A stretch of DNA of 11,733 bases from an uncultured Coriobacteriaceae bacterium (GCA_902783925.1 CACZSV010000103.1:1-11733), one strand, 5' to 3'; numbered from the stretch's first letter, positions 1 to 7,951 are shown. Program-made: numbers and translations. The notes: generated by a model not told the origin, from the sequence alone.

Positions 1-14
1 GATTGCTCGGCCCA

Positions 15-130
15 GGTCGTGCACCTTCTACGATTTCGACCAAAGGTGAACGAGTCTCGATGCCGCGGTCGTACACCTTTTGGGTTTTTAGCAAAGGTGC
101 ACCGTATTTCCCGCCGAACTGGTACACCTT
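15..130. repeat. Tandem array of phased CACCTT/AAGGTG half-sites
   Basis: CACCTT occurs at 22-27, 74-79 and 125-130, and its reverse complement AAGGTG at 43-48 and 94-99. The unit is 51-52 bp: GGTCGTGCACCTT at 15-27 recurs as GGTCGTACACCTT at 67-79, and a partial third unit begins near 118. Consecutive half-sites start 21, 31, 20 and 31 bp apart, close to whole turns of B-DNA. Between the conserved blocks the units differ clearly. Within the second unit the arms at 71-82 and 92-102 can pair into an imperfect hairpin, and 96-103 is the palindrome GGTGCACC. The array may continue left of the window. Function is unknown; a multi-site protein-binding array or a degenerate intergenic repeat family are both possible. 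Confidence 0.7.
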
Positions 131-174
131 TTGCTCTGATGACACCGTCGGTCGGCGGAATTGGTGCGATGAAA

Positions 175-270
175 CTGGATGCGGGGTCCGCCCGCGCGAA
201 GTTAAAGCCAAAGAAGCGAAAAGACTACAGGCTTTTCGCGACGACGCGCCGGACGGGGCCCCGCATCCAG
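175..270. other. Long nested inverted repeat, possible structured RNA
   Basis: CTGGATGCGGGG at 175-186 is a perfect reverse complement of CCCCGCATCCAG at 259-270. Inside it, TCCG (187-190) pairs with CGGA (250-253), GCGCG (194-198) with CGCGC (245-249), and GCGAAAAG (216-223) with CTTTTCGC (232-239) around an 8-nt loop. The result is one rod of about 29 base pairs with small bulges and an asymmetric A-rich internal loop (199-215). It could be the 3' end structure of the heat-shock operon transcript, a small RNA on either strand, or a remnant of a small palindromic element. Pairing is seen in the sequence; any function is inference. Confidence 0.5.
204..239 (-). terminator. Candidate terminator of the dnaK-hspR operon
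   Basis: Read on the minus strand, an 8-bp stem (arms 232-239 and 216-223, loop 224-231) is followed by TTCTTTGGCTTT, a broken T-rich tail. It lies about 175 bp beyond the hspR stop and is the only hairpin there with any T-run behind it. The tail is interrupted by GGC, so termination could be weak or Rho-dependent. Confidence 0.3.
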
Positions 271-301
271 CTGCGCAAACAGCTCTCAAAGCCATCCGCG
301 C

Positions 302-321
302 GGGCGCTCTGGCGAGCGCCC
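302..321. repeat. Perfect 8-bp hairpin
   Basis: GGGCGCTC (302-309) and GAGCGCCC (314-321) pair perfectly around a 4-nt loop, TGGC. No T-run follows on either strand, so it is not a standard intrinsic terminator. Confidence 0.5.
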
Positions 322-346
322 CTACCGCGCTTCTGCGCCATACCCG

Positions 347-370
347 GAGGTACCGCTGACCTCCAGCGGC
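347..370. repeat. Two mutually exclusive short hairpins
   Basis: CCGCTG (354-359) pairs with CAGCGG (365-370) around ACCTC. Alternatively GGAGGT (347-352) pairs with ACCTCC (360-365) around a 7-nt loop. The two stems share bases and cannot form together. No role is evident. Confidence 0.4.
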
Positions 371-414
371 AAAGCGCCCCTGCGCCAAACTGGAACGCTT
401 GTCATATGCTGAAC

Positions 415-813
415 CTAAAGGTCCTTGAGACCCTCGCTGAGCAGTTTGCTATGGTCTGGCTTGCTCATGAGCGTCGTGATGGTCTGGCGCATCTCGAGTT
501 CGTGGAGCATATCACGCGCCCGTTCAAGCTCACGGCGCATCTCTTCGAGCTCCCGCTGCATTTTGCTCATGCGCTCGCGTTGGTCGAGAATGCGCATAAC
601 ACCGGCAAGGTTGATACCTTCGTCGGTCAGCTGACTAATCAACTCGAGACGCTCGACATCTGCCTGCGAGTACATGCGCGTATTGCCGCTTGTACGCTGT
701 GGCGTGACAAGCCCCTTCGATTCATAGATTCGCAGGGTCTGTGGATGAAGCCCAGCAAGGTCAGCAGCGACACTGATCATGTATAACGGTTTGTTTTTAT
801 CCGCTTTTGCCAT
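415..813 (-). CDS. hspR: HspR, MerR-family heat-shock repressor
   Basis: 132-aa transcriptional repressor of the heat-shock operon. In actinobacteria HspR binds HAIR inverted repeats (CTTGAGT-N7-ACTCAAG) upstream of dnaK, with DnaK acting as co-repressor. A MerR-type winged helix-turn-helix spans about residues 10-77 (ISVAADLAGLHPQTLRIYE, then a wing with GNTRMYS and the DVERLELI helix). Residues about 76-110 are charged and heptad-like, a probable dimerisation coiled coil. There is no cysteine or metal-binding tail. The ATG at 813 has a strong GGAGGAG eight bases upstream. It is the last gene of the operon, 24 nt after the dnaJ stop, so it is probably autoregulated through the dnaK promoter. 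Family and context agree closely. Confidence 0.93.
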   Translation of the reverse strand: MAKADKNKPLYMISVAADLAGLHPQTLRIYESKGLVTPQRTSGNTRMYSQADVERLELISQLTDEGINLAGVMRILDQRERMSKMQRELEEMRRELERARDMLHELEMRQTITTLMSKPDHSKLLSEGLKDL

Positions 814-837
814 GTCGGTTTCTCCTCCATACCTGCA

Positions 838-1800
838 TTATGCGTGCACTTCTTGAGCATTGAGAGCGTGCCGCAGCGATTCTGGCGAAGGCGATGCATC
901 TCTAAACGCCTCGAGAGCTTGCCGCTGCTCGGGATTCAGATCTTTGGGAATATTCACGCAGACTTTGATGCGCAAATCGCCATAGCCCTTGCCTTTGACT
1001 TGCTTCGCGCCTTTGCCTTTCACGCGCAAGATCCTTCCATCTTGCGTTCCCGCAGGCACACGAATTTTCACACGCGAGCCATCGGGAGTTGGAACAACGA
1101 CGCTCGCACCTAAAACGGCCTCGTCGATACTCACTGGCAAATCCATGAGCACGTCCGCTTTGTCGCGTGAAAAAAATGGATGTGCTTGTATTTTTGTCAC
1201 AACGAGCAAATCGCCGCGTTCGCCACCGTTAGCGCCATACTCGCCCTTGCCGCGGTATCTCAGTCTGCCGCCATCGACGGCTCCTTCGGGCACCTTGACG
1301 GTAACGGTCTCTGTCTCGCCTGTGCTCGGCACCTTGATGCTCACGCGCTTAGTGGCTCCGTTGAACGCTTCTTCGAATGTGAGTTCGATGGATGCCTGCA
1401 GATCACGACCTTTGCGCTTCTTGTTCACGTTAAAATCCCAGTTGCTGCCGAACGCTCCATCACCGTTGCGGATATTGCTGAAAATATCGCCCCAGTCAAA
1501 GCCAGCGCCGCCGCTGGAGCTATGGGTGTAGCTCCGTGAGCCACCCGGCCATCCTTGCGCACCACCAGGCCAGCCGCCCGGTTGCTCGGAAAAGTTGCCC
1601 ACGGTACCAAAGCGGTCGTACTGCTTTTTCTTCTCCGGATCCGAGAGCACCTCGTATGCCTCGTTGATATTCTTGAATGTCTCTTCATCGCCGCCCGCAT
1701 CTGGATGATGCTTCTGGGCGAGCTTGCGAAATGCTTTCTTAATCTCGTCGGCGGAAGCGTTTTTCTTCACGCCGAGGATGTCGTAATAATTCTTGGCCAT
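838..1800 (-). CDS. dnaJ: DnaJ-type co-chaperone without zinc finger (class B)
   Basis: 320-aa J-domain protein that stimulates the DnaK ATPase and delivers unfolded clients. The J domain occupies about residues 4-66 with the HPD motif at 32-34. A Gly/Phe/Trp/Ser-rich linker with GGWPGG-type repeats follows (about 70-105). The two beta-rich client-binding domains begin near residue 128 (GRDLQASIELTFEEAF). The four CxxCxGxG zinc motifs of classical DnaJ are absent, and only one cysteine is present, near the C-terminus. That makes it a class B (CbpA/DnaJ2-like) protein and explains its length of 320 rather than about 375 aa. The ATG at 1800 has AGGTGG seven bases upstream. It lies 67 nt after grpE, the widest gap in the operon. 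A second, zinc-containing DnaJ may be encoded elsewhere. Confidence 0.93.
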   Translation of the reverse strand: MAKNYYDILGVKKNASADEIKKAFRKLAQKHHPDAGGDEETFKNINEAYEVLSDPEKKKQYDRFGTVGNFSEQPGGWPGGAQGWPGGSRSYTHSSSGGAGFDWGDIFSNIRNGDGAFGSNWDFNVNKKRKGRDLQASIELTFEEAFNGATKRVSIKVPSTGETETVTVKVPEGAVDGGRLRYRGKGEYGANGGERGDLLVVTKIQAHPFFSRDKADVLMDLPVSIDEAVLGASVVVPTPDGSRVKIRVPAGTQDGRILRVKGKGAKQVKGKGYGDLRIKVCVNIPKDLNPEQRQALEAFRDASPSPESLRHALNAQEVHA

Positions 1801-1813
1801 ACTTCCACCTGCC

Positions 1814-1851
1814 TTTCTTCAAGAAGAAACGCGCCCCACATCTGAGCGCGT
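1814..1851 (-). other. Intercistronic hairpins between grpE and dnaJ
   Basis: On the minus strand ACGCGC (1851-1846) and GCGCGT (1834-1829) form a 6-bp stem with an 11-nt loop. It runs directly into TTCTTCTT, and a second 7-bp inverted repeat (TTTCTTC at 1814-1820, GAAGAAA at 1823-1829) overlaps the tail. The arrangement looks like a weak attenuator or an RNA-processing site that could lower dnaJ-hspR expression relative to dnaK-grpE. The structure is seen; the effect is inferred. Confidence 0.35.
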
Positions 1852-1867
1852 CTCCGTTTCGATTCCT

Positions 1868-2566
1868 TTACGCCTCTTCGGGCTCTTCGTCTCTTCTCTC
1901 CGGGCCGCCCGTGCTCGTGACGACCATCGCAGGACGTATGACCCTGTCTCCCATGATGTAACCTTGCTGGTACACCTTGACGACGGTCTCTTCCGGAACG
2001 CTCGCGTCTTCTTCGACCCCGACGGCTTGATGCCGCGTTGCATCGAAGGCTTCGCCTTGAGCCGGGAGCTGTTCGACTTTGTGCTTGCCGAGAATCTGCA
2101 AGAACTTGCTCTGGATTGCCTCAACGCCATCGGTGAGCGTGCCGCCTTCGCCCGACTCACGCGCATGATTAATTGCGCGTTCAAGGTCGTCGAGCACAGG
2201 AAGCAGATCTGTCACGAGACTCTCTGCAGCGCGATCACGTTCCGACTTGCGCTCCGCAGCGGTGCGCTTGCGGAAGTTATCCCACTCGGCCTGCAGCCGG
2301 GCATATTTATCGCGCAGCTCCGTTACCTCGGCGGTTATAGCTTCAAAGATGTTGGGGGCTTCTGCGCCCTCAGTGTCTTCTGCCTCATCGCCTGCGGCCC
2401 CTTTGGCATCGCCACCATCTTCATCGACAGCAGCATCCACCGCCTCTTCGGCCTCGACCGCATCGGGCTCTACGGCCTTCGATTCTTGTGTCTCGGACTC
2501 AGCCGCCTCGGGGGCGACCTCTTCGGCCGCCCCTTCTTGCGTCTTGTCCACTGTATCGGCGCCCAT
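1868..2566 (-). CDS. grpE: GrpE, nucleotide exchange factor for DnaK
   Basis: 232-aa cytosolic co-chaperone that dimerises and pushes ADP out of DnaK, resetting the Hsp70 cycle. Residues about 1-72 are a low-complexity acidic Ala/Glu/Asp tract, typical in style of actinobacterial GrpE but without known function. The long helical region follows (ITAEVTELRDKYARLQAEWDNFRKR, about 78-102). The C-terminal beta domain ends in the GrpE signature (VYQQGYIMGDRVIRPAMVVTS). The start ATG at 2566 lies two bases after the dnaK stop codon, with only a modest AGGA upstream inside dnaK, so translation is probably coupled to dnaK. It is the second gene of the heat-shock operon. Confidence 0.95.
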   Translation of the reverse strand: MGADTVDKTQEGAAEEVAPEAAESETQESKAVEPDAVEAEEAVDAAVDEDGGDAKGAAGDEAEDTEGAEAPNIFEAITAEVTELRDKYARLQAEWDNFRKRTAAERKSERDRAAESLVTDLLPVLDDLERAINHARESGEGGTLTDGVEAIQSKFLQILGKHKVEQLPAQGEAFDATRHQAVGVEEDASVPEETVVKVYQQGYIMGDRVIRPAMVVTSTGGPERRDEEPEEA

Positions 2567-2568
2567 GA

Positions 2569-4491
<1,923 letters not shown>

Positions 4492-4538
4492 TTTTGTGCC
4501 CTTCTCTTTGAGGAACGCTTTACATGTTTATGATCTGT

Positions 4539-4567
4539 ATAATGAAATCTAAGTCAGAGTATGTCAA
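4539..4567 (-). promoter_or_regulatory. dnaK operon promoter
   Basis: On the minus strand TTGACA (4567-4562, perfect consensus) is followed after 17 bp by CATTAT (4544-4539, 4 of 6). Transcription would start near 4530, giving a leader of roughly 40 nt before dnaK. A perfect -35 with optimal spacing is consistent with a vegetative sigma factor blocked by a repressor, as in HspR-controlled operons. Confidence 0.6.
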
Positions 4568-4568
4568 G
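4548..4568 (-). promoter_or_regulatory. Degenerate HAIR, candidate HspR operator
   Basis: The minus strand reads CTTGACA, 7 bases, ACTTAGA. The consensus HAIR is CTTGAGT-N7-ACTCAAG. The left half matches 5 of 7, the right half 4 of 7, and the spacer is exactly seven. The left half contains the -35 box of the dnaK promoter, so binding would block RNA polymerase. The poor right half is a reason for caution. Confidence 0.5.
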
Positions 4569-4666
4569 TTTCCTAAATTGAATTCATTTAATCGTTACCA
4601 TTGCGTCATTTCAGATTATGTCGCATAGGGGCAACGGGCCATATTTTCGATTTCTGGAATTACCTA

Positions 4667-4695
4667 TTGCCATATATGGCGCATATCGCTATTTT
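4667..4695 (+). promoter_or_regulatory. Promoter of the ferredoxin gene
   Basis: TTGCCA (4667-4672, 5 of 6) is separated by 17 bp from TATTTT (4690-4695, 4 of 6). Transcription would begin near 4702, about 30 nt before the ferredoxin ATG. It diverges from the dnaK promoter, with about 100 bp between the two -35 boxes. Confidence 0.5.
4669..4680. promoter_or_regulatory. Perfect 12-bp palindrome in the ferredoxin promoter
   Basis: GCCATATATGGC is a perfect palindrome that overlaps the -35 box and the start of the spacer of the ferredoxin promoter. Its position suits a repressor operator, but no regulator can be named from the sequence. Confidence 0.4.
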
Positions 4696-4733
4696 GTCTA
4701 CGAGTTAAAGCCGAGACGAAAGGCATATGAGCC

Positions 4734-4919
4734 ATGGCCCAGCCCTATATCGATACTGACGAATGCTCTGGATGTGGCATCTGCGTTGACACATGCCCCA
4801 ACGGTGTGCTCGACATCGTCGGAAGCACCGCTTCTGTAATCAACGAGGATGCCTGCGATGAGTGCGGCGAGTGCATGGAAGAATGCCCCCTCGGCGCCAT
4901 CGAGGTCGACGAAGACTAG
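4734..4919 (+). CDS. Small 2[4Fe-4S] ferredoxin
   Basis: 61-aa electron carrier with two complete cluster motifs: CSGCGICVDTCP (Cys 11, 14, 17, 21) and CDECGECMEECP (Cys 41, 44, 47, 51). In this fold the fourth cysteine of each motif ligates the opposite cluster. The protein is acidic, cytosolic and of typical clostridial-ferredoxin length, which suits an anaerobic or microaerophilic low-potential metabolism. The partner enzyme is not encoded nearby. The ATG at 4734 has AAAGG about 10 bases upstream; an ATG at 4727 is out of frame. The gene stands alone with its own promoter, diverges from dnaK, and its TAG stop overlaps the pth stop. Confidence 0.95.
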   Translation: MAQPYIDTDECSGCGICVDTCPNGVLDIVGSTASVINEDACDECGECMEECPLGAIEVDED

Positions 4920-5479
4920 TTGTAGGTATTCATCGCTTTTGTCGCACCATGCTCGAGTATGCATAGCGTCGCATCGGCTGCAAGCGCAACCGCATGCTCG
5001 AACTCCTCTAGCTCTTCGCCACGCGGAGCCTGCAGCACATAATCTGTAACCGGCTTTCTTCCAGGCGGATGGCCCGTCCCCACGCGCACGCGCGTGTATG
5101 CGTTTCCCTGCAACTTGGCATGGATAGACTTGAGCCCGTTGTGTCCGCCGTGGCCACCGCCAACTTTCACGCGAATCGTACCTGGTTCCAAATCCATATC
5201 GTCATGGATTACCAACAGCTCTTCGGGTGCAATACCGTAGTGTGAAGCGAGCTTGCTGAGCGGACCTCCGCTTGTATTCATGAATGCCTGCGGTTTTGCC
5301 AGAAGAAGCTCGTTGTCACCGTGTTTTACATGGGCAACGAGCGCGCCGCTCTCGTTTTTCCAATAGCGTGCCCCAAGTTCTTGGGCAACAATATCCAAAG
5401 CAAGAAACCCGGCATTGTGCCGGGTGTTCTCGTATTCGGGTCCGGGATTGCCGAGACCTGCAATAAGACGGATAGCCAT
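4916..5479 (-). CDS. pth: Peptidyl-tRNA hydrolase
   Basis: 187-aa esterase that cleaves peptidyl-tRNAs dropped from stalled ribosomes, recycling the tRNA. Family motifs are intact: AGLGNPGPEYENTRHNAG with Asn11 and the catalytic His21, KPQAFMNTSG with Asn68, HDDMDLEPG with Asp93-94, and GGGHGGHNGLKS with Asn114. The length is normal for the bacterial enzyme. The ATG at 5479 lies three bases after the prs stop, so it is the last gene of the glmU-prs-pth operon and probably translationally coupled. Its stop codon lies inside the CTAG shared with the convergent ferredoxin gene. Confidence 0.97.
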   Translation of the reverse strand: MAIRLIAGLGNPGPEYENTRHNAGFLALDIVAQELGARYWKNESGALVAHVKHGDNELLLAKPQAFMNTSGGPLSKLASHYGIAPEELLVIHDDMDLEPGTIRVKVGGGHGGHNGLKSIHAKLQGNAYTRVRVGTGHPPGRKPVTDYVLQAPRGEELEEFEHAVALAADATLCILEHGATKAMNTYN

Positions 5480-5482
5480 GTT

Positions 5483-6463
5483 CTACAGCGCAAAATCCGG
5501 ATCGAAAAGAGCAGACACTGACGCGTTGGTGAAAACGTTGTTGATTGCCTGGCCAAAGAGCGGAGCAACGGAAAGCATCTTGAGCTTGCCGCTTTCGAGA
5601 TGCTCTGGCGCCACGGGAATCGTATTACAGAACAGCACTTCATCTGCCACGCAGTTCTCGAGCCGCTCGTATGCAGGGCCAGAGAAAACCGGATGTGTCG
5701 TGCAAACGTAAATTGACTTTGCGCCACGATCTTTGAGCACCTGCATACCCGCGCAAATCGTGCCCGCCGTATCGATCATGTCGTCGTTGATGATGCAGTT
5801 CTTGCCCTCGACGTTGCCGATGATGCTCGTGATCTCGGCCACGTTATGCGCAGGACGGCCCTTGTGCATAATGGCGAGCTCGCCGCCAACGAGGTCCGAG
5901 AGCTTCTTGGCCGCCTTTGCACGGCCAACATCCGGGCTCACTACGCAGATATCCTCAAGCTCCATCTTGTTGTAGTAGTCAGCAAACAGGCTGAGCGCCG
6001 TCAGGTGATTTACGGGAATGTTGAAAAAGCCCTGAATCTGGCCCTGATGCAAATCGATAGTCGTCACAGTATTGACACCGGCAGTCTGTAGAAGGTCTGC
6101 CACCAACTTGGCGGTGATAGGCTCGCGAGACGCGGCTTTGCGGTCCTGGCGAGCGTATCCATAATGAGTGATGACTGCATGAATGCGCATAGCGCTTGCG
6201 CGCTTAGCCGCGTCAGCCATGATGAGCAGCTCCATGAGCGCATCGTTTACGGAGCCAGAAATCGACTGGACGAGAAACACGTCCTCGCCGCGAACAGACT
6301 CCATATAGCGCGCGTAGCTCTCACCATTTGCAAACTTTTCGAGTCTGATATCACCGAGCTCAACGTCAAGATATTCGGCTATTTCGTTTGCAAGCTCCGG
6401 ATACACCGTTCCCGAAAAGATATGAAGCCGCCTTTCGGCCGCTCTGCTTCGACGCTTCCCCAT
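5483..6463 (-). CDS. prs: Ribose-phosphate pyrophosphokinase (PRPP synthetase)
   Basis: 326-aa enzyme that transfers pyrophosphate from ATP to ribose-5-phosphate, making PRPP for purine, pyrimidine, histidine, tryptophan and NAD synthesis. Visible motifs: FANGESYARYMESVRG (about 44-59), the ATP-binding YGYARQDRK (101-109), the metal-binding DLHQGQIQGFF (137-147), the flexible catalytic loop MHKGRPAHN with Lys201 and Arg203 (usually KRR; the middle Arg is Gly here), and the PRPP loop NDDMIDTAGT (226-235). A short basic N-terminal extension (GKRRSRAAERR) precedes the usual start of the fold. The ATG overlaps the glmU stop by one base (TAATG), with GGAAAGGG in the glmU 3' end as ribosome-binding site. 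It is a class I enzyme by these motifs. Confidence 0.97.
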   Translation of the reverse strand: MGKRRSRAAERRLHIFSGTVYPELANEIAEYLDVELGDIRLEKFANGESYARYMESVRGEDVFLVQSISGSVNDALMELLIMADAAKRASAMRIHAVITHYGYARQDRKAASREPITAKLVADLLQTAGVNTVTTIDLHQGQIQGFFNIPVNHLTALSLFADYYNKMELEDICVVSPDVGRAKAAKKLSDLVGGELAIMHKGRPAHNVAEITSIIGNVEGKNCIINDDMIDTAGTICAGMQVLKDRGAKSIYVCTTHPVFSGPAYERLENCVADEVLFCNTIPVAPEHLESGKLKMLSVAPLFGQAINNVFTNASVSALFDPDFAL

Positions 6464-7854
6464 TACGAATCAGCCCTTTCCTTTTCCCGTAGTTTGTCCA
6501 TATGCCGCTGTGACCACCCCTCGATATTCACCTGCTTGCTGCGCTCTATGGCAAGCGCTCCATCGGGAATATCCTGCGTGATGCAGCTCGACGCGCCGGT
6601 CACCGTGTTGGCACCCAGGGTCACGGGAGCCACCATCATCGTGTCCGAGCCGATAAAACTATTGTCGCCAATGACCGTCTTGTTCTTATTGACGCCATCG
6701 TAGTTGCAGGTGATGCTCCCTGCGCCGATGTTCACGTTTTCGCCCATGGTGCAATCGCCAATGTAGGAAAGGTGCGGAACCTTGCTCCCCTTGCCGATTG
6801 TCGACTTCTTGATCTCGACATGCGTGCCGACGTGGGCGTTTTCGCACAGATGTGTACCTGGGCGAAGATATGCACGAGGACCGGCAGAGATACTGTCTTC
6901 GGCTTGTATTTCGATACCGACGACCTCTTCAAACGAACAGTTATTCCCCACCGTGCAATCGGTCAAACGTGTATTCGGGCCAATTACGCAACCCGTGCCA
7001 ATGCTCGTTTTACCTATGAGCATCGTCAACGGCAGCAGCTCGGTATCGTTGCCCACGCGCACGTCTGGCCCTACCCAAACAAGCTCGGGGTCGAGCATGG
7101 TAATGCCATCTGCCATGAGCTGATCGTTGATGCGGCGTTGCGCGACCTTTGTCGCCGCTGCAAGCTGACCGCGCGAGTTGATGCCGAGGCATTCGTCATT
7201 GTCCTCGACAACCATGCTCGAAACCACGCGCCCCGTCTGCGCGAGAATCGCAAGCATGTCGGTGAGATAGTACTCGCCTTGAGCATTATTGCGATCGAGC
7301 TTGTCGAGGTTGCCGAGCAGGTCGGGCGCGTTGAAGCAGAAAATGCCCGAATTGCACTCGTCGATGAGCTTCTGCTCTGGCGTGCAATCCTTTTCTTCGA
7401 CAATGCCCGCGACATTGCCCTGCGTATCGCGGACAATGCGGCCATACCCAAACGGGTTTTCCGGTTTCATAGTAAGGACCGTTGCCGCAGCGCCGTTTTT
7501 CTCATGAGCTTCTATGAGCTGCCGAATGGTCGACGGGCGGATCAGCGGAGTATCGCCACACAAGACGACAATGCACCCCTGATAGCCCTCGAAGGTGTCT
7601 GCGGCACACATTACCGTGTGCCCTGTGCCGAGCATTTCGAGCTGGTACGCGATAACGCAATCGTCCAACAGCGGCTCCACCTGCTCGCGTCCGTGCCCGA
7701 TAACGACGTGAGCATCGGAGCAACCTGCTGCGTGCGCCGCGTCGACCACCCAGCGCACGAGCGGTTTGCCCAGCATTTCGTGGGCAACTTTGGGTTTGTT
7801 GGATTTCATGCGGGTGCCAGCGCCTGCTGCGAGAATCAAAGCTTTAGCTTCCAC
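6463..7854 (-). CDS. glmU: GlmU, bifunctional GlcN-1-P acetyltransferase / UDP-GlcNAc pyrophosphorylase
   Basis: 463-aa cytosolic enzyme making UDP-GlcNAc, the precursor of peptidoglycan. The N-terminal uridyltransferase domain (about 1-230) has LAAGAGTRMKSNKPKV (8-23) and CGDTPLI. The C-terminal left-handed beta-helix acetyltransferase domain shows hexapeptide repeats, GPRAYLRPGTHL, the catalytic-His region VPHLSYIGD (about 370) and ITCNYDGVNKNKT. Length matches the family (about 456 aa). The start is a GTG at 7854, chosen because GGGAG lies five bases upstream and the protein then begins directly with the conserved core; an out-of-frame ATG sits two bases earlier. The gene begins 23 nt after the 3' end of tRNA-Gln on the same strand, so the two are probably co-transcribed. 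Confidence 0.97.
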   Translation of the reverse strand: MEAKALILAAGAGTRMKSNKPKVAHEMLGKPLVRWVVDAAHAAGCSDAHVVIGHGREQVEPLLDDCVIAYQLEMLGTGHTVMCAADTFEGYQGCIVVLCGDTPLIRPSTIRQLIEAHEKNGAAATVLTMKPENPFGYGRIVRDTQGNVAGIVEEKDCTPEQKLIDECNSGIFCFNAPDLLGNLDKLDRNNAQGEYYLTDMLAILAQTGRVVSSMVVEDNDECLGINSRGQLAAATKVAQRRINDQLMADGITMLDPELVWVGPDVRVGNDTELLPLTMLIGKTSIGTGCVIGPNTRLTDCTVGNNCSFEEVVGIEIQAEDSISAGPRAYLRPGTHLCENAHVGTHVEIKKSTIGKGSKVPHLSYIGDCTMGENVNIGAGSITCNYDGVNKNKTVIGDNSFIGSDTMMVAPVTLGANTVTGASSCITQDIPDGALAIERSKQVNIEGWSQRHMDKLREKERADS

Positions 7855-7877
7855 ATGCGCTCCCGGAAAAGAAAAAC

Positions 7878-7951
7878 TGGCTGGGGCAGAAGGAATCGAA
7901 CCCTCATTCGCGGTACCAAAAACCGCTGTCCTACCGTTGAACGATGCCCCA
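7878..7951 (-). tRNA. tRNA-Gln (anticodon UUG)
   Basis: On the minus strand a full cloverleaf can be drawn. The acceptor TGGGGCA (from 7951) pairs with TGCCCCA near the 3' end. The D arm contains AACGGTAGG, the anticodon stem-loop GCGGT-TTTTGGT-ACCGC places TTG at the anticodon, and the T arm carries GGTTCGATTCC. The discriminator is G and the CCA tail is encoded (7880-7878). Total length is 74 nt with CCA. The anticodon UUG reads CAA and, by wobble, CAG. The U1-A72 acceptor end and sequence closely resemble bacterial tRNA-Gln. Confidence 0.95.

Larger units (their letters stand above)
131..414. other. Intergenic region without a convincing gene
   Basis: This stretch lies downstream of the hspR stop codon. 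Open frames exist on the plus strand, but they have no clear ribosome-binding site or recognisable protein family, and one of them runs into antisense hspR. What can be seen is structure rather than coding: a nested long stem (175-270), a perfect 8-bp hairpin (302-321) and a perfect 6-bp hairpin (354-370). No tRNA, insertion-sequence end or CRISPR repeat was recognised. Confidence 0.6.

Noticed and set aside
1..130. CRISPR array
   Set aside because: Repeats are short and imperfect, alternate in orientation, and only about 2.5 units are visible. There is no exact 24-40 bp repeat.
175..270. Insertion-sequence terminal repeats or integron attC site
   Set aside because: The arms enclose only 72 nt with no transposase and no target duplication seen, and the GTTAAAG in the loop does not satisfy the attC core GTTRRRY.
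3..359. Plus-strand open frame of 118 codons
   Set aside because: It crosses the repeat array and the hairpins, has no ribosome-binding site in view and no recognisable family. The 52-bp unit breaks the frame between repeats.
19..786. Plus-strand open frame of 255 codons
   Set aside because: Its second half is antisense to hspR, which is well supported. The open frame follows from GC-rich codon use.
4579..4586. TGAATTCA palindrome upstream of dnaK as an operator
   Set aside because: Eight bases in an AT-rich spacer is weak, and no second copy or matching regulator is seen.
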